A stretch of 64,000 nucleotides of DNA, taken from the NCBI GenBank assembly GCA_040877935.1, contig JBBDNB010000044.1, positions 1-64,000 of the forward strand, given 5' to 3'. How positions within the stretch are numbered: position 1 is the first letter of the stretch; every line of letters starts with the position of its first letter. Shown here piece by piece: positions 44,839 through 54,147 of the stretch. The translations under genes and the position numbers were made by a program. The notes beneath the pieces are model-generated. The model saw nothing but the letters and a program-made list of their open reading frames with translations. It had not been told where the DNA came from and did no database searches. This DNA comes from Chitinophagales bacterium (lineage in GTDB: Bacteria; Bacteroidota; Bacteroidia; Chitinophagales; CAIOSU01).

Positions 44839-45399
44839 TTATCGAATCATGGACATTTTTAAGGTATCCTCTTTTTCGCTGTATATAAACTTGCAATGTT
44901 TAAAGTGGGGAGCTTTTAACTTTGGTTTGAAATTGTTTGAAAATCCGTAAGGCTCTTTTGGAACACCAAGAAAATTTTTGTCGCATTCCCCATTCTTGTC
45001 CACATCCTGATAATGAGCTATTGCATATTCCCCATAATTAAGATCTGCTATTTGCACAATGAGCGTTTCCCCATTTGAAGTGAATTTATAGCCCTTGTGC
45101 CGATCGGTCTTGCTTAGGAATTCATGCTGTTCCTGATAAAAAACTATGTTCACTGGCGACTTGGTGGTGTCGAGATTTGTTATAATAAGGATTAGAGGCT
45201 TGTGTTTCTTTGTCCTTGAGGTGGTGTCGGGTTCTTCTGCTACAGTTGTTGTGTCGGTTTTGATGGTGACGGTGTCCAAGCATATGTCAACTGATTCAGT
45301 GGAGTCTTTGGGTTCGGGTGATTTACATCCGTTGATAGAAAGCACATAGAGCGTGATTAAGATTGCAATTGCAGCAATGATTTTTTGATAGGCTTTCAT
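44839..45399 (-). CDS. DUF2141 domain lipoprotein
   Basis: A 186-residue lipoprotein (signal to LSINGC, C25) with an acidic Thr-rich spacer (~30-65) and a DUF2141 domain: PVNIVFYQEQHEF, LNYGEYAIAHYQDVDKNGECDKNFLGVPKEPYGFSNN. The DVDKNGECDKN loop looks like a calcium-binding site. DUF2141 proteins are exported beta-sandwich proteins of unknown function. Its 5' end is ~290 bp from the CHRD gene. Confidence 0.8.
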   Translation of the reverse strand: MKAYQKIIAAIAILITLYVLSINGCKSPEPKDSTESVDICLDTVTIKTDTTTVAEEPDTTSRTKKHKPLILIITNLDTTKSPVNIVFYQEQHEFLSKTDRHKGYKFTSNGETLIVQIADLNYGEYAIAHYQDVDKNGECDKNFLGVPKEPYGFSNNFKPKLKAPHFKHCKFIYSEKEDTLKMSMIR

Positions 45400-45539
45400 A
45401 GAGGTCTATTTAATGACCTTTAATAATATTCTCATTTATCTCCTTTTTCTCTCAAATACATTTCATTTCTGTAAATATCGGTTTAAATCCCATTATCATA
45501 CCAAATTTAAGACCATTACAAGCCCCTTATATACACTTC

Positions 45540-45605
45540 CTAGTATAGTCGCTGGGCGTTGCCCTTGCTGTATAACTTAAGTCGGGCGGGCACTCATCCG
45601 CTAAT
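45540..45605. repeat. GC-rich intergenic island, possible dispersed repeat
   Basis: GTCGCTGGGCGTTGCCC followed by GTCGGGCGGGCACTCATCC stand out from the A+T-rich surroundings. I recall similar sequence from intergenic regions in other Bacteroidota, but cannot verify it here. It contains no gene. Confidence 0.3.
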
Positions 45606-45613
45606 TATTAGAA

Positions 45614-45655
45614 ATAAAAAAGCGCCCCAAATTAGAATGGGACGCTCTTTTTTAT
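45614..45655 (-). terminator. Bidirectional terminator after CHRD gene
   Basis: AGCG-C-CCCA (45621-45629) pairs with TGGG-A-CGCT (45638-45646), flanked by A5/T6 runs on both sides, so it would work on either strand. It lies ~40 bp past the CHRD stop codon. Confidence 0.75.
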
Positions 45656-45691
45656 TTTAGAAACTTCTTTCCAAAAGACTTTTGTATTAAT

Positions 45692-46525
45692 CTACAAAGC
45701 GCCTATATTTCCTTGGCAAAGGATGTAGTTTGGATTTGCAGAAGATTCAATGATATTTAAATAACCATCATATTCCATCCAGTTATCATAAGTGATTAGC
45801 GTACCATTGGAAAGTTTGGTTACATTGGTAAAACCTTTTCCTGAATCACCATTCACATCATTTAATTCGGCAACAACAGGTCCTCCGCCCACGGTATTGA
45901 CATCACCTAAGTGAATTTGAGTTGGATGAGATCCTCCGGCTAATGTTCCATCTAGGGTAATAGTTACAAGTGTATTGTTGTTGTTCCGCTTTTCGAAAAG
46001 TGCTGTACCCGATACACCAGAGCTATCTTTTTCTGTCAAATTATAGGTTTTGCTGGCACCAGTAAGCGCATTGCCTCCAATGTCTCCTTGTGAAACGATT
46101 ACACCTAAGTTGGATGCGCTTTGGTGCACATTTATATATCCATTAAATGCGATAAGCTCATCATAAGTAATGGGCGTATTATCGTCCAGGTGTGTTACTG
46201 AGGTAGTACTTTCCCCGTTGCCGTCAACAGAACTTAGCGTTACTGCTATACCGCCCGTTTCTACTGCAGAGTTAAAATGAATGTGTGCAGGATGGTTGCC
46301 ATCACTTACGCCATTCAGCTCAATTTCAATGGTAGTAGAATTGGCTCTTTCAATAAAAGTTACTTTACCCGATACTCCTAGCACATCTTTCACCTTCATG
46401 TCATATGAGACCTGGCGCATTGGTTTATCTTCTACTTCATCATCTTTCTTGCAACCACTTGCAAGCACTAAAAATAGCAGCGCAAAAATTGAGAAGGCTG
46501 CGAAAAAATTCTTTCTAATAGTCAT
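45692..46525 (-). CDS. CHRD domain lipoprotein
   Basis: A 277-residue lipoprotein: signal ALLFLVLASGC (C25), then two CHRD-like domains (residues ~40-150 and 155-275). Each contains a VSYDMKVKDVLGVSGKVTF- or YNLTEKDSSGVSGTALFEK-type opening, HPAHIHFN or HPTQIHLG with conserved histidines, and an ITYDELIAFNGYINVHQS or ITYDNWMEYDGYLNIIES ending. The CHRD fold appears in secreted bacterial and animal proteins of unclear role. A TTACANNATT pair precedes it, shared with the divergent AsmA-like gene. Confidence 0.85.
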   Translation of the reverse strand: MTIRKNFFAAFSIFALLFLVLASGCKKDDEVEDKPMRQVSYDMKVKDVLGVSGKVTFIERANSTTIEIELNGVSDGNHPAHIHFNSAVETGGIAVTLSSVDGNGESTTSVTHLDDNTPITYDELIAFNGYINVHQSASNLGVIVSQGDIGGNALTGASKTYNLTEKDSSGVSGTALFEKRNNNNTLVTITLDGTLAGGSHPTQIHLGDVNTVGGGPVVAELNDVNGDSGKGFTNVTKLSNGTLITYDNWMEYDGYLNIIESSANPNYILCQGNIGAL

Positions 46526-46589
46526 TTTGTTTTGTTTTAGATTTTATAAAATTAATAGCGCAAGATGTATAGACTTCTTACCAATGCGC

Positions 46590-46627
46590 TTACACAATTA
46601 TGGAAAAGAGTTACATGATTCACATAT
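46590..46627 (-). promoter_or_regulatory. AraC-type operator 2 (upstream of CHRD gene)
   Basis: TTACACAATT (46590) and TTACATGATT (46611), 21 bp apart, the second followed by CACATAT. It faces the CHRD gene, whose ATG is 65 bp away. Confidence 0.75.
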
Positions 46628-46638
46628 CTAATGGCAAA

Positions 46639-46676
46639 AAGTGTGAATGATGTAATGTTTTGAAATAATGATGTAA
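46639..46676 (+). promoter_or_regulatory. AraC-type operator 3 (upstream of AsmA-like gene)
   Basis: Reverse-strand reading gives TTACATCATT twice, 21 bp apart (complement TGTAA at 46651-46655 and 46672-46676), followed by CACAC. It points toward the plus-strand gene at 46726. Operators 2 and 3 lie back to back in the 200-bp divergent region. Confidence 0.75.
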
Positions 46677-46725
46677 TATATACCGATTAAAAATGAAGCA
46701 ACTTCGCCTTATTCTAATTTTAATC

Positions 46726-48312
46726 ATGAATAAAAAAACATTTTTTACAGTAATAGTCGTCTTGATTGCACTTACTGCATTAACAAAACTTTTAAGTACA
46801 GTCTTTCTGGAGCCCTGGGTCGGAAATAAAATGGAGGCAATGGTTAATGAAGGGAATGAGGATTTTACCATCGAAATTGACAAAGTGCATATTTCAATGA
46901 TAAGAAGGGAAATTCAATTTAGTGGCATTCACATCGAGTCAAAGGGCATACATCAGGCCAATACGGGTTTTAGCGGATCAATAGCCTCCATAAAATGCAC
47001 GGGAATCAAATTGCTTAAAGCTATATTCAATAATGATATCGACATTCGGGAAATTACTATTACCAATGCCAATATAAAAGGGACGATGCCCTTTTCAGGA
47101 GGAGCAAAGAAGCCCATGCTTTCGCCTGCGAACATCCGGCTTGGCAAATTGCAGTTTGTTCAATTAAATCTGGCTATAAATAATACTGCAAGCGCACAAG
47201 CGTATGCCGTGAAAAAAGGAGATGTGACATTCCATGATTTGCAAATTGAAAAAAAGGATGCCATTTCCACCAGCATTATTCAGGAATTTGATTTTGAAGC
47301 CGATGAAATCCTTTTTGTCTCCGCTGATAGCATGTACACCTATAAAAGCAGTGGCCTAAAATATTCCCATACTTCCGGCACCATGAGCGCAGATAGTTTT
47401 TTCATACAGCCCAATTACGAAAATTACGATTTCACATCGCGCTACAAGTATGAAACCGACAGGATTGAAGCTAGCTTTAGCAGTATTTCGGTTCACGATT
47501 TTTCTGCCATGCATTATTTAAAAAGCAAAAGCCTGATGAGCTCCTTTATCGAAATCGGACAAATGGAAATAAATGTTTTTCGGGATAAGCAAAAACCATT
47601 CAAGCATGTGAACAAAACTGCATTCCAGGATTTGATTTACAATTATCCGGGCGATCTCCATATTGATTCAATAGAACTAATAAACGGAAACCTCATTTAT
47701 ACCGAACATGCCGAAAAGGCAAACAAGCCTGGCAGCATCAGCTTCAATAATATCCAAGCTAAAATTCTTAAAGTAACAAACGACAAGATTTACAAAACAA
47801 AAAAAGACTTTTTAGTCATCAGCGGCCAGGCCCTGTTGATGGGAAAAGGCAAAATGACTATTTTATTGAAAGGAGAAATATACGACCCTGAGAATACATT
47901 TTTATTGAGTGGAACACTTTCCGATATGCAAGTAAAGGCGTTGAATCCCATGCTGGAGAAAAATGCTTTTGTATATGTCAATTCCGGGAAAGTAGATGCA
48001 ATGAATTTTAGCTTAATCGCAAATAATACTCAAGCAAGGGGTAAGATGACTATGCTCTATCATGCATTGGATCTCACAGTTAAAAACAAACAGACAGATG
48101 ACACCACAGCTTTAAAAGAGCAGATCATATCATTTTTAGCTAATAAAAAAGTGATAGACGCTAATCCGGTTTCAGGAAAGGAAGCAAGAGCAGGTACAAT
48201 AGTATATATTAGAGATCCCGAAAAATCCCTTTTTAATTACTGCTTCAAGGCTATTTGGTCTGGAATGAAATCCAGTCTTACCAAAAGCTCTAAGGACAAA
48301 AAGAACACCTAA
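46726..48312 (+). CDS. AsmA-like membrane-anchored protein
   Basis: About 528 residues with one N-terminal helix (FFTVIVVLIALTALTKLL) and a long beta-rich region with the spacing of AsmA/DUF748 proteins (FTIEIDKVHISMIRREIQFSGIHIESKGI, IASIKCTGIKLLKAIFNNDIDIREITITNANI). These are thought to help move lipids or assemble the outer membrane. ATG 46726 is preferred to ATG 46693 because the regulatory element ends at 46676, leaving only 16 bp for a promoter with the earlier start. Confidence 0.72.
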   Translation: MNKKTFFTVIVVLIALTALTKLLSTVFLEPWVGNKMEAMVNEGNEDFTIEIDKVHISMIRREIQFSGIHIESKGIHQANTGFSGSIASIKCTGIKLLKAIFNNDIDIREITITNANIKGTMPFSGGAKKPMLSPANIRLGKLQFVQLNLAINNTASAQAYAVKKGDVTFHDLQIEKKDAISTSIIQEFDFEADEILFVSADSMYTYKSSGLKYSHTSGTMSADSFFIQPNYENYDFTSRYKYETDRIEASFSSISVHDFSAMHYLKSKSLMSSFIEIGQMEINVFRDKQKPFKHVNKTAFQDLIYNYPGDLHIDSIELINGNLIYTEHAEKANKPGSISFNNIQAKILKVTNDKIYKTKKDFLVISGQALLMGKGKMTILLKGEIYDPENTFLLSGTLSDMQVKALNPMLEKNAFVYVNSGKVDAMNFSLIANNTQARGKMTMLYHALDLTVKNKQTDDTTALKEQIISFLANKKVIDANPVSGKEARAGTIVYIRDPEKSLFNYCFKAIWSGMKSSLTKSSKDKKNT

Positions 48313-48723
48313 GTGATTCTTTCTATTCTTATTTATTTCAGCATAATATGAGAAGGAGCATGAGAAATTAGCTTTAGGGGCTTGTCTGCTTCATAAAGAG
48401 CAGAGCGGATTAGCGATAAGCTTCTTTCAACAGAAATCAAACATCTTCACTTTCCCGGTGAAAAAAATACATTCGATAATACTTGCAAATGGAATTGCTT
48501 TGCAAAAAATAGTTATTCTCTGGTTTGCAGAAGTCGCACAGCAGAAAAATCATGTCCCCTTTGCGGATGAATGTGAAACGCAGGTAAAACAACTCAAAGA
48601 AAACATTTCCTAACATGCCTGGGATGGGAAATGGTTTAAACGCGCTTGATTTTTAATACACCAACGTCTGGAAAGATTTTGTTGGGCGGGAAGGGCATTC
48701 AAATTTTTATCGTCCTGCAATGA
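48313..48723. other. Intergenic region without a clear gene
   Basis: This 411-bp stretch lies between the convergent AsmA-like and OmpA genes. It has short open frames, for example one reading CKWNCFAK..KSCPLCG, and another ending in NFYRPAMI, but no frame is long or conserved-looking enough. It may hold remnants of a decayed gene. Confidence 0.4.
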
Positions 48724-50667
48724 TTATTCGGACAACACTTTTACCTCAGCCTTGCGATGCAATTCACTTTTTCCTTCCACTGCCTTTTCATCTCCAAAAA
48801 ATCTAAGGAGAATGCGGGCGGCAGGGATATTATTTTTTTCAAGCACATTTTTAACCGCCAATGCTCTTTTCTCTGAAAGCATCTTATTATAATCCGATTC
48901 GCCCCACCTATCTGCAAATCCCGTTACCAAAATCTTTGCTGTGTCAGATTGGGCAAGAAGTGATTGCGCAAATTCAGAGAGTTGCTTCCGGTAAGGTTCT
49001 TCTACAACATAAGAGTTTTTCTCAAAAAACACATTGACCGGTGCTAGCTCAAGTGTTTCTTTTTCTACTTCAACACGAGCAGTATCACGAATGATTTTTA
49101 CAGGGGTTTTTTGTTGCAAAGAATCTCTTTCCGGTTCAAGCTGCTGTTTGCTTGTTTCCGGTTCTGCTATATAAATCGTGTTCGTTTTTTCCTGAACATC
49201 TTTTTCTGTAATCACCTGCTTTTCAATAACGGTATCAGTTTTCGATTCTACAGATGCTGGGGTTTGAACAGTATCGGACTTTTTTTCTACCTGCACTTCT
49301 TTATAGGGCGTTTCATCCTGAATTTGTTTCATTTTCACCTTTGCTGAATCATCAATCATCATTTCAGCTTCTTCAAAAATCAGCGCAGAGGTATCCGGTT
49401 CGCTTTTGTCTTTTTGAGGAATCTGCAACTCAATCGTATCCACTTTTAATTTCGGTATAAGCTTCATCGAATCTTTCGGTAATTTCATGGGCGTGATGAC
49501 AGTATCAATCACCGTATGAATGACAGGTTGTTCTTTCAGAGAATCCTTTGCTGAAATGATTTTTCCAATTTCAATCACCGAGTCTTTACTTGTCAGCCTT
49601 ATGTGTTTTGACAATGAATCAATGCGCAAATTCAATGATTTGATTTCATCCTGTAGTTTTTTTATTTCATGAACCGGTTGAGATTTTGAAGCATCGGGAT
49701 AAGCGTTCCTTGATGGAGCGCGTGATTCCCGAAACAATTTAGGGTCCATCTGAAAATCCAATGACTCGTTTTCATTCACCAAAATGGAAATAATCGTATC
49801 ATTCAAGAGGATGCGAACGCCTTTTTCTTTTGGCAGCACAGTTTCATGAACATCTATCTCCTCCAGTATATAAATAGTATCTTTTTTAATTCTTGCCGCA
49901 GTGTCCGCAATTTCTTTTTTGACAATATCTGTTTTCTTCAAACTATCGACTGATGGTTGAATTTTTTCTTCTTCACTCTCTGGTTTTTCGAGCGGTATCA
50001 TTGCCCAACCTTTTTCCCCGGTATAAAAAGCAGGCGCTTTGTATTTTGCTTTTCTCATTCCGAAATTGAAGTGGGCTGAAAGGGTAATGAGGTAATAAAA
50101 ATCATTCAGGTTATTCGTGCCAGAAACATTCGCGTCTAATTTGTCCGTGAAAGTGTAACGCATATCGCCCCGTAAGTCGAGGTTAAATCGGTCGGACAAT
50201 CGCGCTTTCAGCCCAGCACCCGCGGGAATAAATCCTGTGCGCACCTCTTCGGTTGTGACAGCTTCAATATTATACCATCCAAAACCGCCACCGGCAAAAA
50301 GATAGGGCGAAAAAAGCGAGCGGGCGTGAAGTAGCTTTCCATTATCAAATTGATACACTAATCTGAGTGAAACGCTTTTAGCATCTGTTTCGAAATCGGG
50401 TTGCACCGCATCAATATCAGAAGCGGGAATGGAGAATTTTCCATGATCAGCCATTACGTTAATGCCGAATGATGGCGTGAAGTTGTATTGCAGGTCAACG
50501 CCATAGGGCAGGAAGACAGGCTTGGAAGTGAAGGGAACGATTGTTTTATCGCCAATATAATTCATGTAACCGAGATGGATGCCTAACCTCCATTTATACA
50601 AATCCTGTTGCGCATGAAGCGCAGACGAAAAAAGAAGAATGAAAATGAATGTAGTAAAATGCTTCAT
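48724..50667 (-). CDS. OmpA family outer membrane protein with barrel and linker
   Basis: About 647 residues from ATG 50667, with signal peptide FIFILLFSSALHAQ. Residues ~20-220 form an 8-stranded barrel (LGIHLGYMNYIG, LVYQFDNGKLLHARSLFSPYLFAGGGFGWYN, LITLSAHFNFG). Next is a long charged, Lys/Asp/Thr-rich linker (~230-530). The last ~110 residues are an OmpA-like peptidoglycan-binding domain (NVFFEKNSYVVEEPYRKQL, VTGFADRWGESDYNKMLSEKRA). It anchors the outer membrane to the cell wall. It follows the unknown 384-residue gene by 2 bp. Confidence 0.87.
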   Translation of the reverse strand: MKHFTTFIFILLFSSALHAQQDLYKWRLGIHLGYMNYIGDKTIVPFTSKPVFLPYGVDLQYNFTPSFGINVMADHGKFSIPASDIDAVQPDFETDAKSVSLRLVYQFDNGKLLHARSLFSPYLFAGGGFGWYNIEAVTTEEVRTGFIPAGAGLKARLSDRFNLDLRGDMRYTFTDKLDANVSGTNNLNDFYYLITLSAHFNFGMRKAKYKAPAFYTGEKGWAMIPLEKPESEEEKIQPSVDSLKKTDIVKKEIADTAARIKKDTIYILEEIDVHETVLPKEKGVRILLNDTIISILVNENESLDFQMDPKLFRESRAPSRNAYPDASKSQPVHEIKKLQDEIKSLNLRIDSLSKHIRLTSKDSVIEIGKIISAKDSLKEQPVIHTVIDTVITPMKLPKDSMKLIPKLKVDTIELQIPQKDKSEPDTSALIFEEAEMMIDDSAKVKMKQIQDETPYKEVQVEKKSDTVQTPASVESKTDTVIEKQVITEKDVQEKTNTIYIAEPETSKQQLEPERDSLQQKTPVKIIRDTARVEVEKETLELAPVNVFFEKNSYVVEEPYRKQLSEFAQSLLAQSDTAKILVTGFADRWGESDYNKMLSEKRALAVKNVLEKNNIPAARILLRFFGDEKAVEGKSELHRKAEVKVLSE

Positions 50668-50669
50668 AA

Positions 50670-51824
50670 TTAAAATCCCAGCCAAAGGTTCAACTCTATA
50701 GCAATACCGATATAAGGTCTGATATATACTTTTCCAAAATCAACTAATTTGTTACTGTCTGTACTTTGCAACACGACCGCACCTGCATTTAAGCGGACTA
50801 CTTTCAAAGTCTTTATGCCTAAACCGAGATAATATGGTCGTTTGACCAAGGGGCCGGTAGCGCCCTTTCCGTCTCCGAAATCAAAATCCTGAATAAACAC
50901 ACCGGTTGAAATTGCCAGACGGTTGAGCCCCGTGCGTGAACTTCCGCGACCAAGCGGGAATGATAGTCCGAGCATTACTCCCGAACCATAGGTGAAATTG
51001 TCAACCCCTCCGTCATTATAGGCACCACCGTATCCCGCGTTAATAGCGAAGGTATATTTTTCATGCTCTGTGGGATAATCAATAATGGTTTTATTGTCGG
51101 TGATAATCATCAGGTAATCATCAATAAATTGCGTGATTTCCCTGGCTACAAGCAGTTTTACGCCCTCAATTTGTTTTCTTGCGTACGCCATGCGCGTAGC
51201 AGCTTTATTCATATCGCCTTCACCGTCATGCAGCGCGCGGCTCAGGTTTATATTTTCCAATTGCTGCAACTGACTGAGAATAATATCAGAGAAACCATTG
51301 AACCGAAAATTGTTTTTGTTATCGTAAAAAGATAATGAGGTCTCTACGATTTGGTCCATGTCCTTGATGAGTAGTTTGGGATTTTTCAGTAGCGTGATGC
51401 TTCTTTTTTTTACCTGAACGGATTGTTCTAGATATTGAAAAAGCACTTCTTCCAGCATGGCGTGAAGACTTTGACTCTGAGCATCAGATGCTGGTTGAAA
51501 ATAATTGATGACGAAGGTGTATTCCGAACTCCCATTCAGTTTGTAATTGATGGGCAGCGTAAAAGTGTTTTGCAGATTGTTGTTCGGTCTTTTCCAGAGG
51601 GCGGTGTGAAGCGGGGCTTTATCCGTGTTCGAGGTTCTGTAAATTTTTAACTGCACCATCTGAACATCAGAGGACACCTCGCCATTGAGCATTAGATAAT
51701 CTTGTGCCGGCAGCGGTTGACCTTCATTGAAATAGGATCTTTCATAATTAAAATTGACGGTTTTATACTGAGCATGCGCTAAGAAGGAAGAACACAAGGC
51801 GAATAAAAGAATGATGTTTTTCAT
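50670..51824 (-). CDS. Exported protein of unknown function, barrel-like C-terminus
   Basis: A 384-residue protein with a signal peptide (LLFALCSSFLAHAQ). The N-terminal part has beta strands (MVQLKIYRTSN, YTFVINYFQPASD), the middle is helical (HAMLEEVLFQYLEQSVQ, ARKQIEGVKLLVAREITQFIDDY), and the last ~120 residues alternate as a small outer-membrane barrel (NAGYGGAYNDGG, GVMLGLSFPLG, YLGLGIKTLKVV, YIRPYIGIAIELNLWLGF). It lies in one strand run with the OmpA gene (2-bp gap) and the LapA gene, so it may be an outer-membrane partner. Confidence 0.7.
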   Translation of the reverse strand: MKNIILLFALCSSFLAHAQYKTVNFNYERSYFNEGQPLPAQDYLMLNGEVSSDVQMVQLKIYRTSNTDKAPLHTALWKRPNNNLQNTFTLPINYKLNGSSEYTFVINYFQPASDAQSQSLHAMLEEVLFQYLEQSVQVKKRSITLLKNPKLLIKDMDQIVETSLSFYDNKNNFRFNGFSDIILSQLQQLENINLSRALHDGEGDMNKAATRMAYARKQIEGVKLLVAREITQFIDDYLMIITDNKTIIDYPTEHEKYTFAINAGYGGAYNDGGVDNFTYGSGVMLGLSFPLGRGSSRTGLNRLAISTGVFIQDFDFGDGKGATGPLVKRPYYLGLGIKTLKVVRLNAGAVVLQSTDSNKLVDFGKVYIRPYIGIAIELNLWLGF

Positions 51825-51908
51825 TATATAATTATAGTTTTATTGATGCTGAAACTTAATGAGATGTTGTTCATCCATTTAAAGCTTGCATCATTGCTTT
51901 GATAAAGT

Positions 51909-52232
51909 TTATTTTCTGATTTCTGCTCTTGCTTCTAGTTGTTTTATTTTTGCAGCCTGTTCGGAATTTTTCGTTCTCAATGCAGCACTCTCTTTTTTGT
52001 ATTTACTTTCACTGTTTCTTCCGCTGAAATAAGCGGGCATGGTCAACGCCAGCGCGGCAATTACTCCCAAAAGCATAGTGATGATTATTAAAAGCGCGAG
52101 GGGTGTTTCCACCTGCCATAAGAAAAAGACAACTTCTATATCAGAAGAATTTTGTAAGGTAAAAACCACCGCAATGACTGCGATGACTAGCCAAACAACA
52201 AGCATTAGGGGATAATTTCTATTATTACTCAT
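51909..52232 (-). CDS. LapA domain-containing membrane protein
   Basis: A 107-residue protein with two membrane helices (LMLVVWLVIAVIAVVFTLQNS, LALLIIITMLLGVIAALALTMPAY) and a cytoplasmic coiled-coil tail, the typical LapA/DUF1049 layout (hydrophobic FTLQN motif). In E. coli LapA works with LapB in LPS assembly; the role here is inferred. It is between the small hydrophilic gene and the 384-residue gene. Confidence 0.82.
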   Translation of the reverse strand: MSNNRNYPLMLVVWLVIAVIAVVFTLQNSSDIEVVFFLWQVETPLALLIIITMLLGVIAALALTMPAYFSGRNSESKYKKESAALRTKNSEQAAKIKQLEARAEIRK

Positions 52233-52326
52233 ATGTTAATACTTAATTATTTTTATGCACATAGACTTAAACAAGTTACCTTGGCTGGTGTCCTCACCGA
52301 ATAGCAAATTAGCTTGCAAAAAACAT

Positions 52327-52527
52327 TCAGCAGAATCTTCTTTTCATGTTTTCATTTAACCTGAATTGCGGTCTTCTTTGAATATTTGATTTTAATTCAA
52401 ATTCTTCCGGTTTCTCTAATTGCTCTTTTAATTTTTCCTTAGTAGAAATAGGATCAATTTGTATTACTTGCTTTTTTGACTTGCTATCAGATTGCTGATT
52501 GCGAAGGTCTGTTTGGTTTTTGTTCAT
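52327..52527 (-). CDS. Small hydrophilic stress-region protein
   Basis: A 66-residue, highly charged protein without a signal (NKNQTDLRNQQSDSKSKKQVIQIDPIS..EQLEKPEEFELKSN). Not recognised; probably disordered. It is the first gene after an AraC-type operator (52583-52620), 56 bp away, which supports it being a real, regulated gene. Confidence 0.6.
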   Translation of the reverse strand: MNKNQTDLRNQQSDSKSKKQVIQIDPISTKEKLKEQLEKPEEFELKSNIQRRPQFRLNENMKRRFC

Positions 52528-52582
52528 TTTTTTAGTTAAAATGATGGTTAAACAAAAATGCGTATAATGTTAAAGAAAAGCG

Positions 52583-52620
52583 TTACAGGATTTTTACAAA
52601 ATGTTACATGATTCACACAT
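52583..52620 (-). promoter_or_regulatory. AraC-type operator 4 (upstream of 52527 gene)
   Basis: TTACAGGATT (52583) and TTACATGATT (52604), 21 bp apart, followed by CACACAT. It is 56 bp from the start codon at 52527. Confidence 0.75.
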
Positions 52621-52666
52621 AGCCAAAAAGATAAATAGTCTGTTTTTCTCCCAATAGATTCTGGCA

Positions 52667-53746
52667 TTAAGACCTACCCAATTTTTTCAGGTAGCGATAA
52701 TGTGAGCGAAGGGCGTCAGAAAAATTTTCATGATAATGGTAAGGCACATGATATTGAGATGCCGTGCGCTGCAATATCTTGCTGATTGCGGGATAATGAA
52801 TACTACAGACTCGTGGAAACAAATGATGTTCCACCTGGAAATTCAAGCCGCCTACATACCAGGTGATAAAACGATTATTCATTGCAAAATTATTGGTGGT
52901 GCGCATTTGGTGAATCGCCCACGATGCTTCTATCCCACCTCTTCCATCATGCTTTAATTGGTCGGTTTCTTCTACGGCATGCGCCAATTGAAAGATGACC
53001 CCCATAATAATTCCTGACACTAAGTGTATAGTAAGAAAACCGATGAGAAATTGCCACCAGGTAATGTCCATCACAAGTAAGGGAATCAAAATCATATAGG
53101 TATAATAAAAAACTTTAAAAAGCGTCAACTCAATGATTTCAGAAACAGGATGCTTCTTGTTTTTGTACGGACCGATATTTTTCTGCGAGAGCTTTTTGTA
53201 GTCTTTAAAGAATACCCAGAAAAAAGTAGCAAATGAATATGCTATGAATGCCAGCACATGCTGATAACGATGAATGCGCTTATACAATTTATGTTTGGAT
53301 AAACGAATAAATGGTGCGATCTCCAAATCTTCATCATATTCGTGGATGTTGGTATAAGTATGATGCGCCAGATTATGGGTGATGCTCCACACATAGCGGC
53401 TTCCTCCGATAAGGTTCATCGTGAGCGCTAAAAAATAATTGACTTTGCTATTGGAAGAGTAGGCTCCGTGTATGCTGTCATGCGCTACGCAAAATCCCAG
53501 TCCGGCTATTCCCGCTCCCATCACGATGCAAAGAAAAAACATCGCCCACATAGGCAGAAAATCGGCTATAATCAGTCCGTAGGCGCCATACGTTATAATG
53601 AAAATCAAAATCGTTTTAATAATCATTTGCGTGTTGGCATGTGGCGATAGTCTGCGCGCGGCAAAATAGTTATTCACCTTGGATTTTAATTCAGAATAAA
53701 ATCGGTCGTTTTTTGATTGCTGAAATGTGATTTTTGCTAAAGTCAA
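52667..53746 (-). CDS. Front-end fatty acid desaturase (acyl-lipid/acyl-CoA)
   Basis: A 359-residue membrane di-iron desaturase with the three histidine boxes: HDSIHG (box 1), HNLAHHTY (box 2) and QVEHHLFP (box 3, with Gln instead of His first, typical of Delta-5/6-like desaturases). Helices occur at ~45-95 and ~170-240. It should introduce a double bond near the carboxyl end of membrane fatty acids, which fits cold or envelope stress. The start is TTG 53746. The genes around it are regulated by the AraC-type element. Confidence 0.9.
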   Translation of the reverse strand: MTLAKITFQQSKNDRFYSELKSKVNNYFAARRLSPHANTQMIIKTILIFIITYGAYGLIIADFLPMWAMFFLCIVMGAGIAGLGFCVAHDSIHGAYSSNSKVNYFLALTMNLIGGSRYVWSITHNLAHHTYTNIHEYDEDLEIAPFIRLSKHKLYKRIHRYQHVLAFIAYSFATFFWVFFKDYKKLSQKNIGPYKNKKHPVSEIIELTLFKVFYYTYMILIPLLVMDITWWQFLIGFLTIHLVSGIIMGVIFQLAHAVEETDQLKHDGRGGIEASWAIHQMRTTNNFAMNNRFITWYVGGLNFQVEHHLFPRVCSIHYPAISKILQRTASQYHVPYHYHENFSDALRSHYRYLKKLGRS

Positions 53747-53795
53747 AAGTGAAATAGAATTTATGATAAAAGGATATTCAGAATATAATATTTCA

Positions 53796-54104
53796 TTAAC
53801 AGTGGGATGAATTTTTTCCGATTAAGTACATCGGCTTTTCAGATTGAAGCACAAAGCTTTTCAGATGTTTTATGAATGCTTCGGGATTCTCCATGTTGGC
53901 GATAAGACCGATATGATCCATAATGTTGAACGTGGTAAAATACGGAATTTTCTCGTGTATCAAAACATCTATTGCAAGGTGATTGATTTTATCTTCTTTT
54001 CCCAGCATAATTTTACCTGTAAATATTGGATGCCCTTTCCCTTTGCTGATCTCATCGCTCAGGGGATATACTATCTTGCTTAATCGGGGATCGGATTTTT
54101 CCAT
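53796..54104 (-). CDS. Small uncharacterised protein, paralogue of 54378 gene
   Basis: A 102-residue cytoplasmic protein of unknown family. Its first 20 residues (EKSDPRLSKIVYPLSDEISKG) resemble the start of the neighbouring gene (MKKPDTQLSNIVKKLSDEI), and the DNA upstream of both is also similar, indicating a tandem duplication. The remainder (IDVLIHEKIPYFTTFNIMDHIGLIANM) differs. No motif identifies a role. Confidence 0.6.
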   Translation of the reverse strand: MEKSDPRLSKIVYPLSDEISKGKGHPIFTGKIMLGKEDKINHLAIDVLIHEKIPYFTTFNIMDHIGLIANMENPEAFIKHLKSFVLQSEKPMYLIGKNSSHC

Positions 54105-54147
54105 GTTATGGATTTTGATTGACGGGTTTCATTCTTTCCTGCCCATT

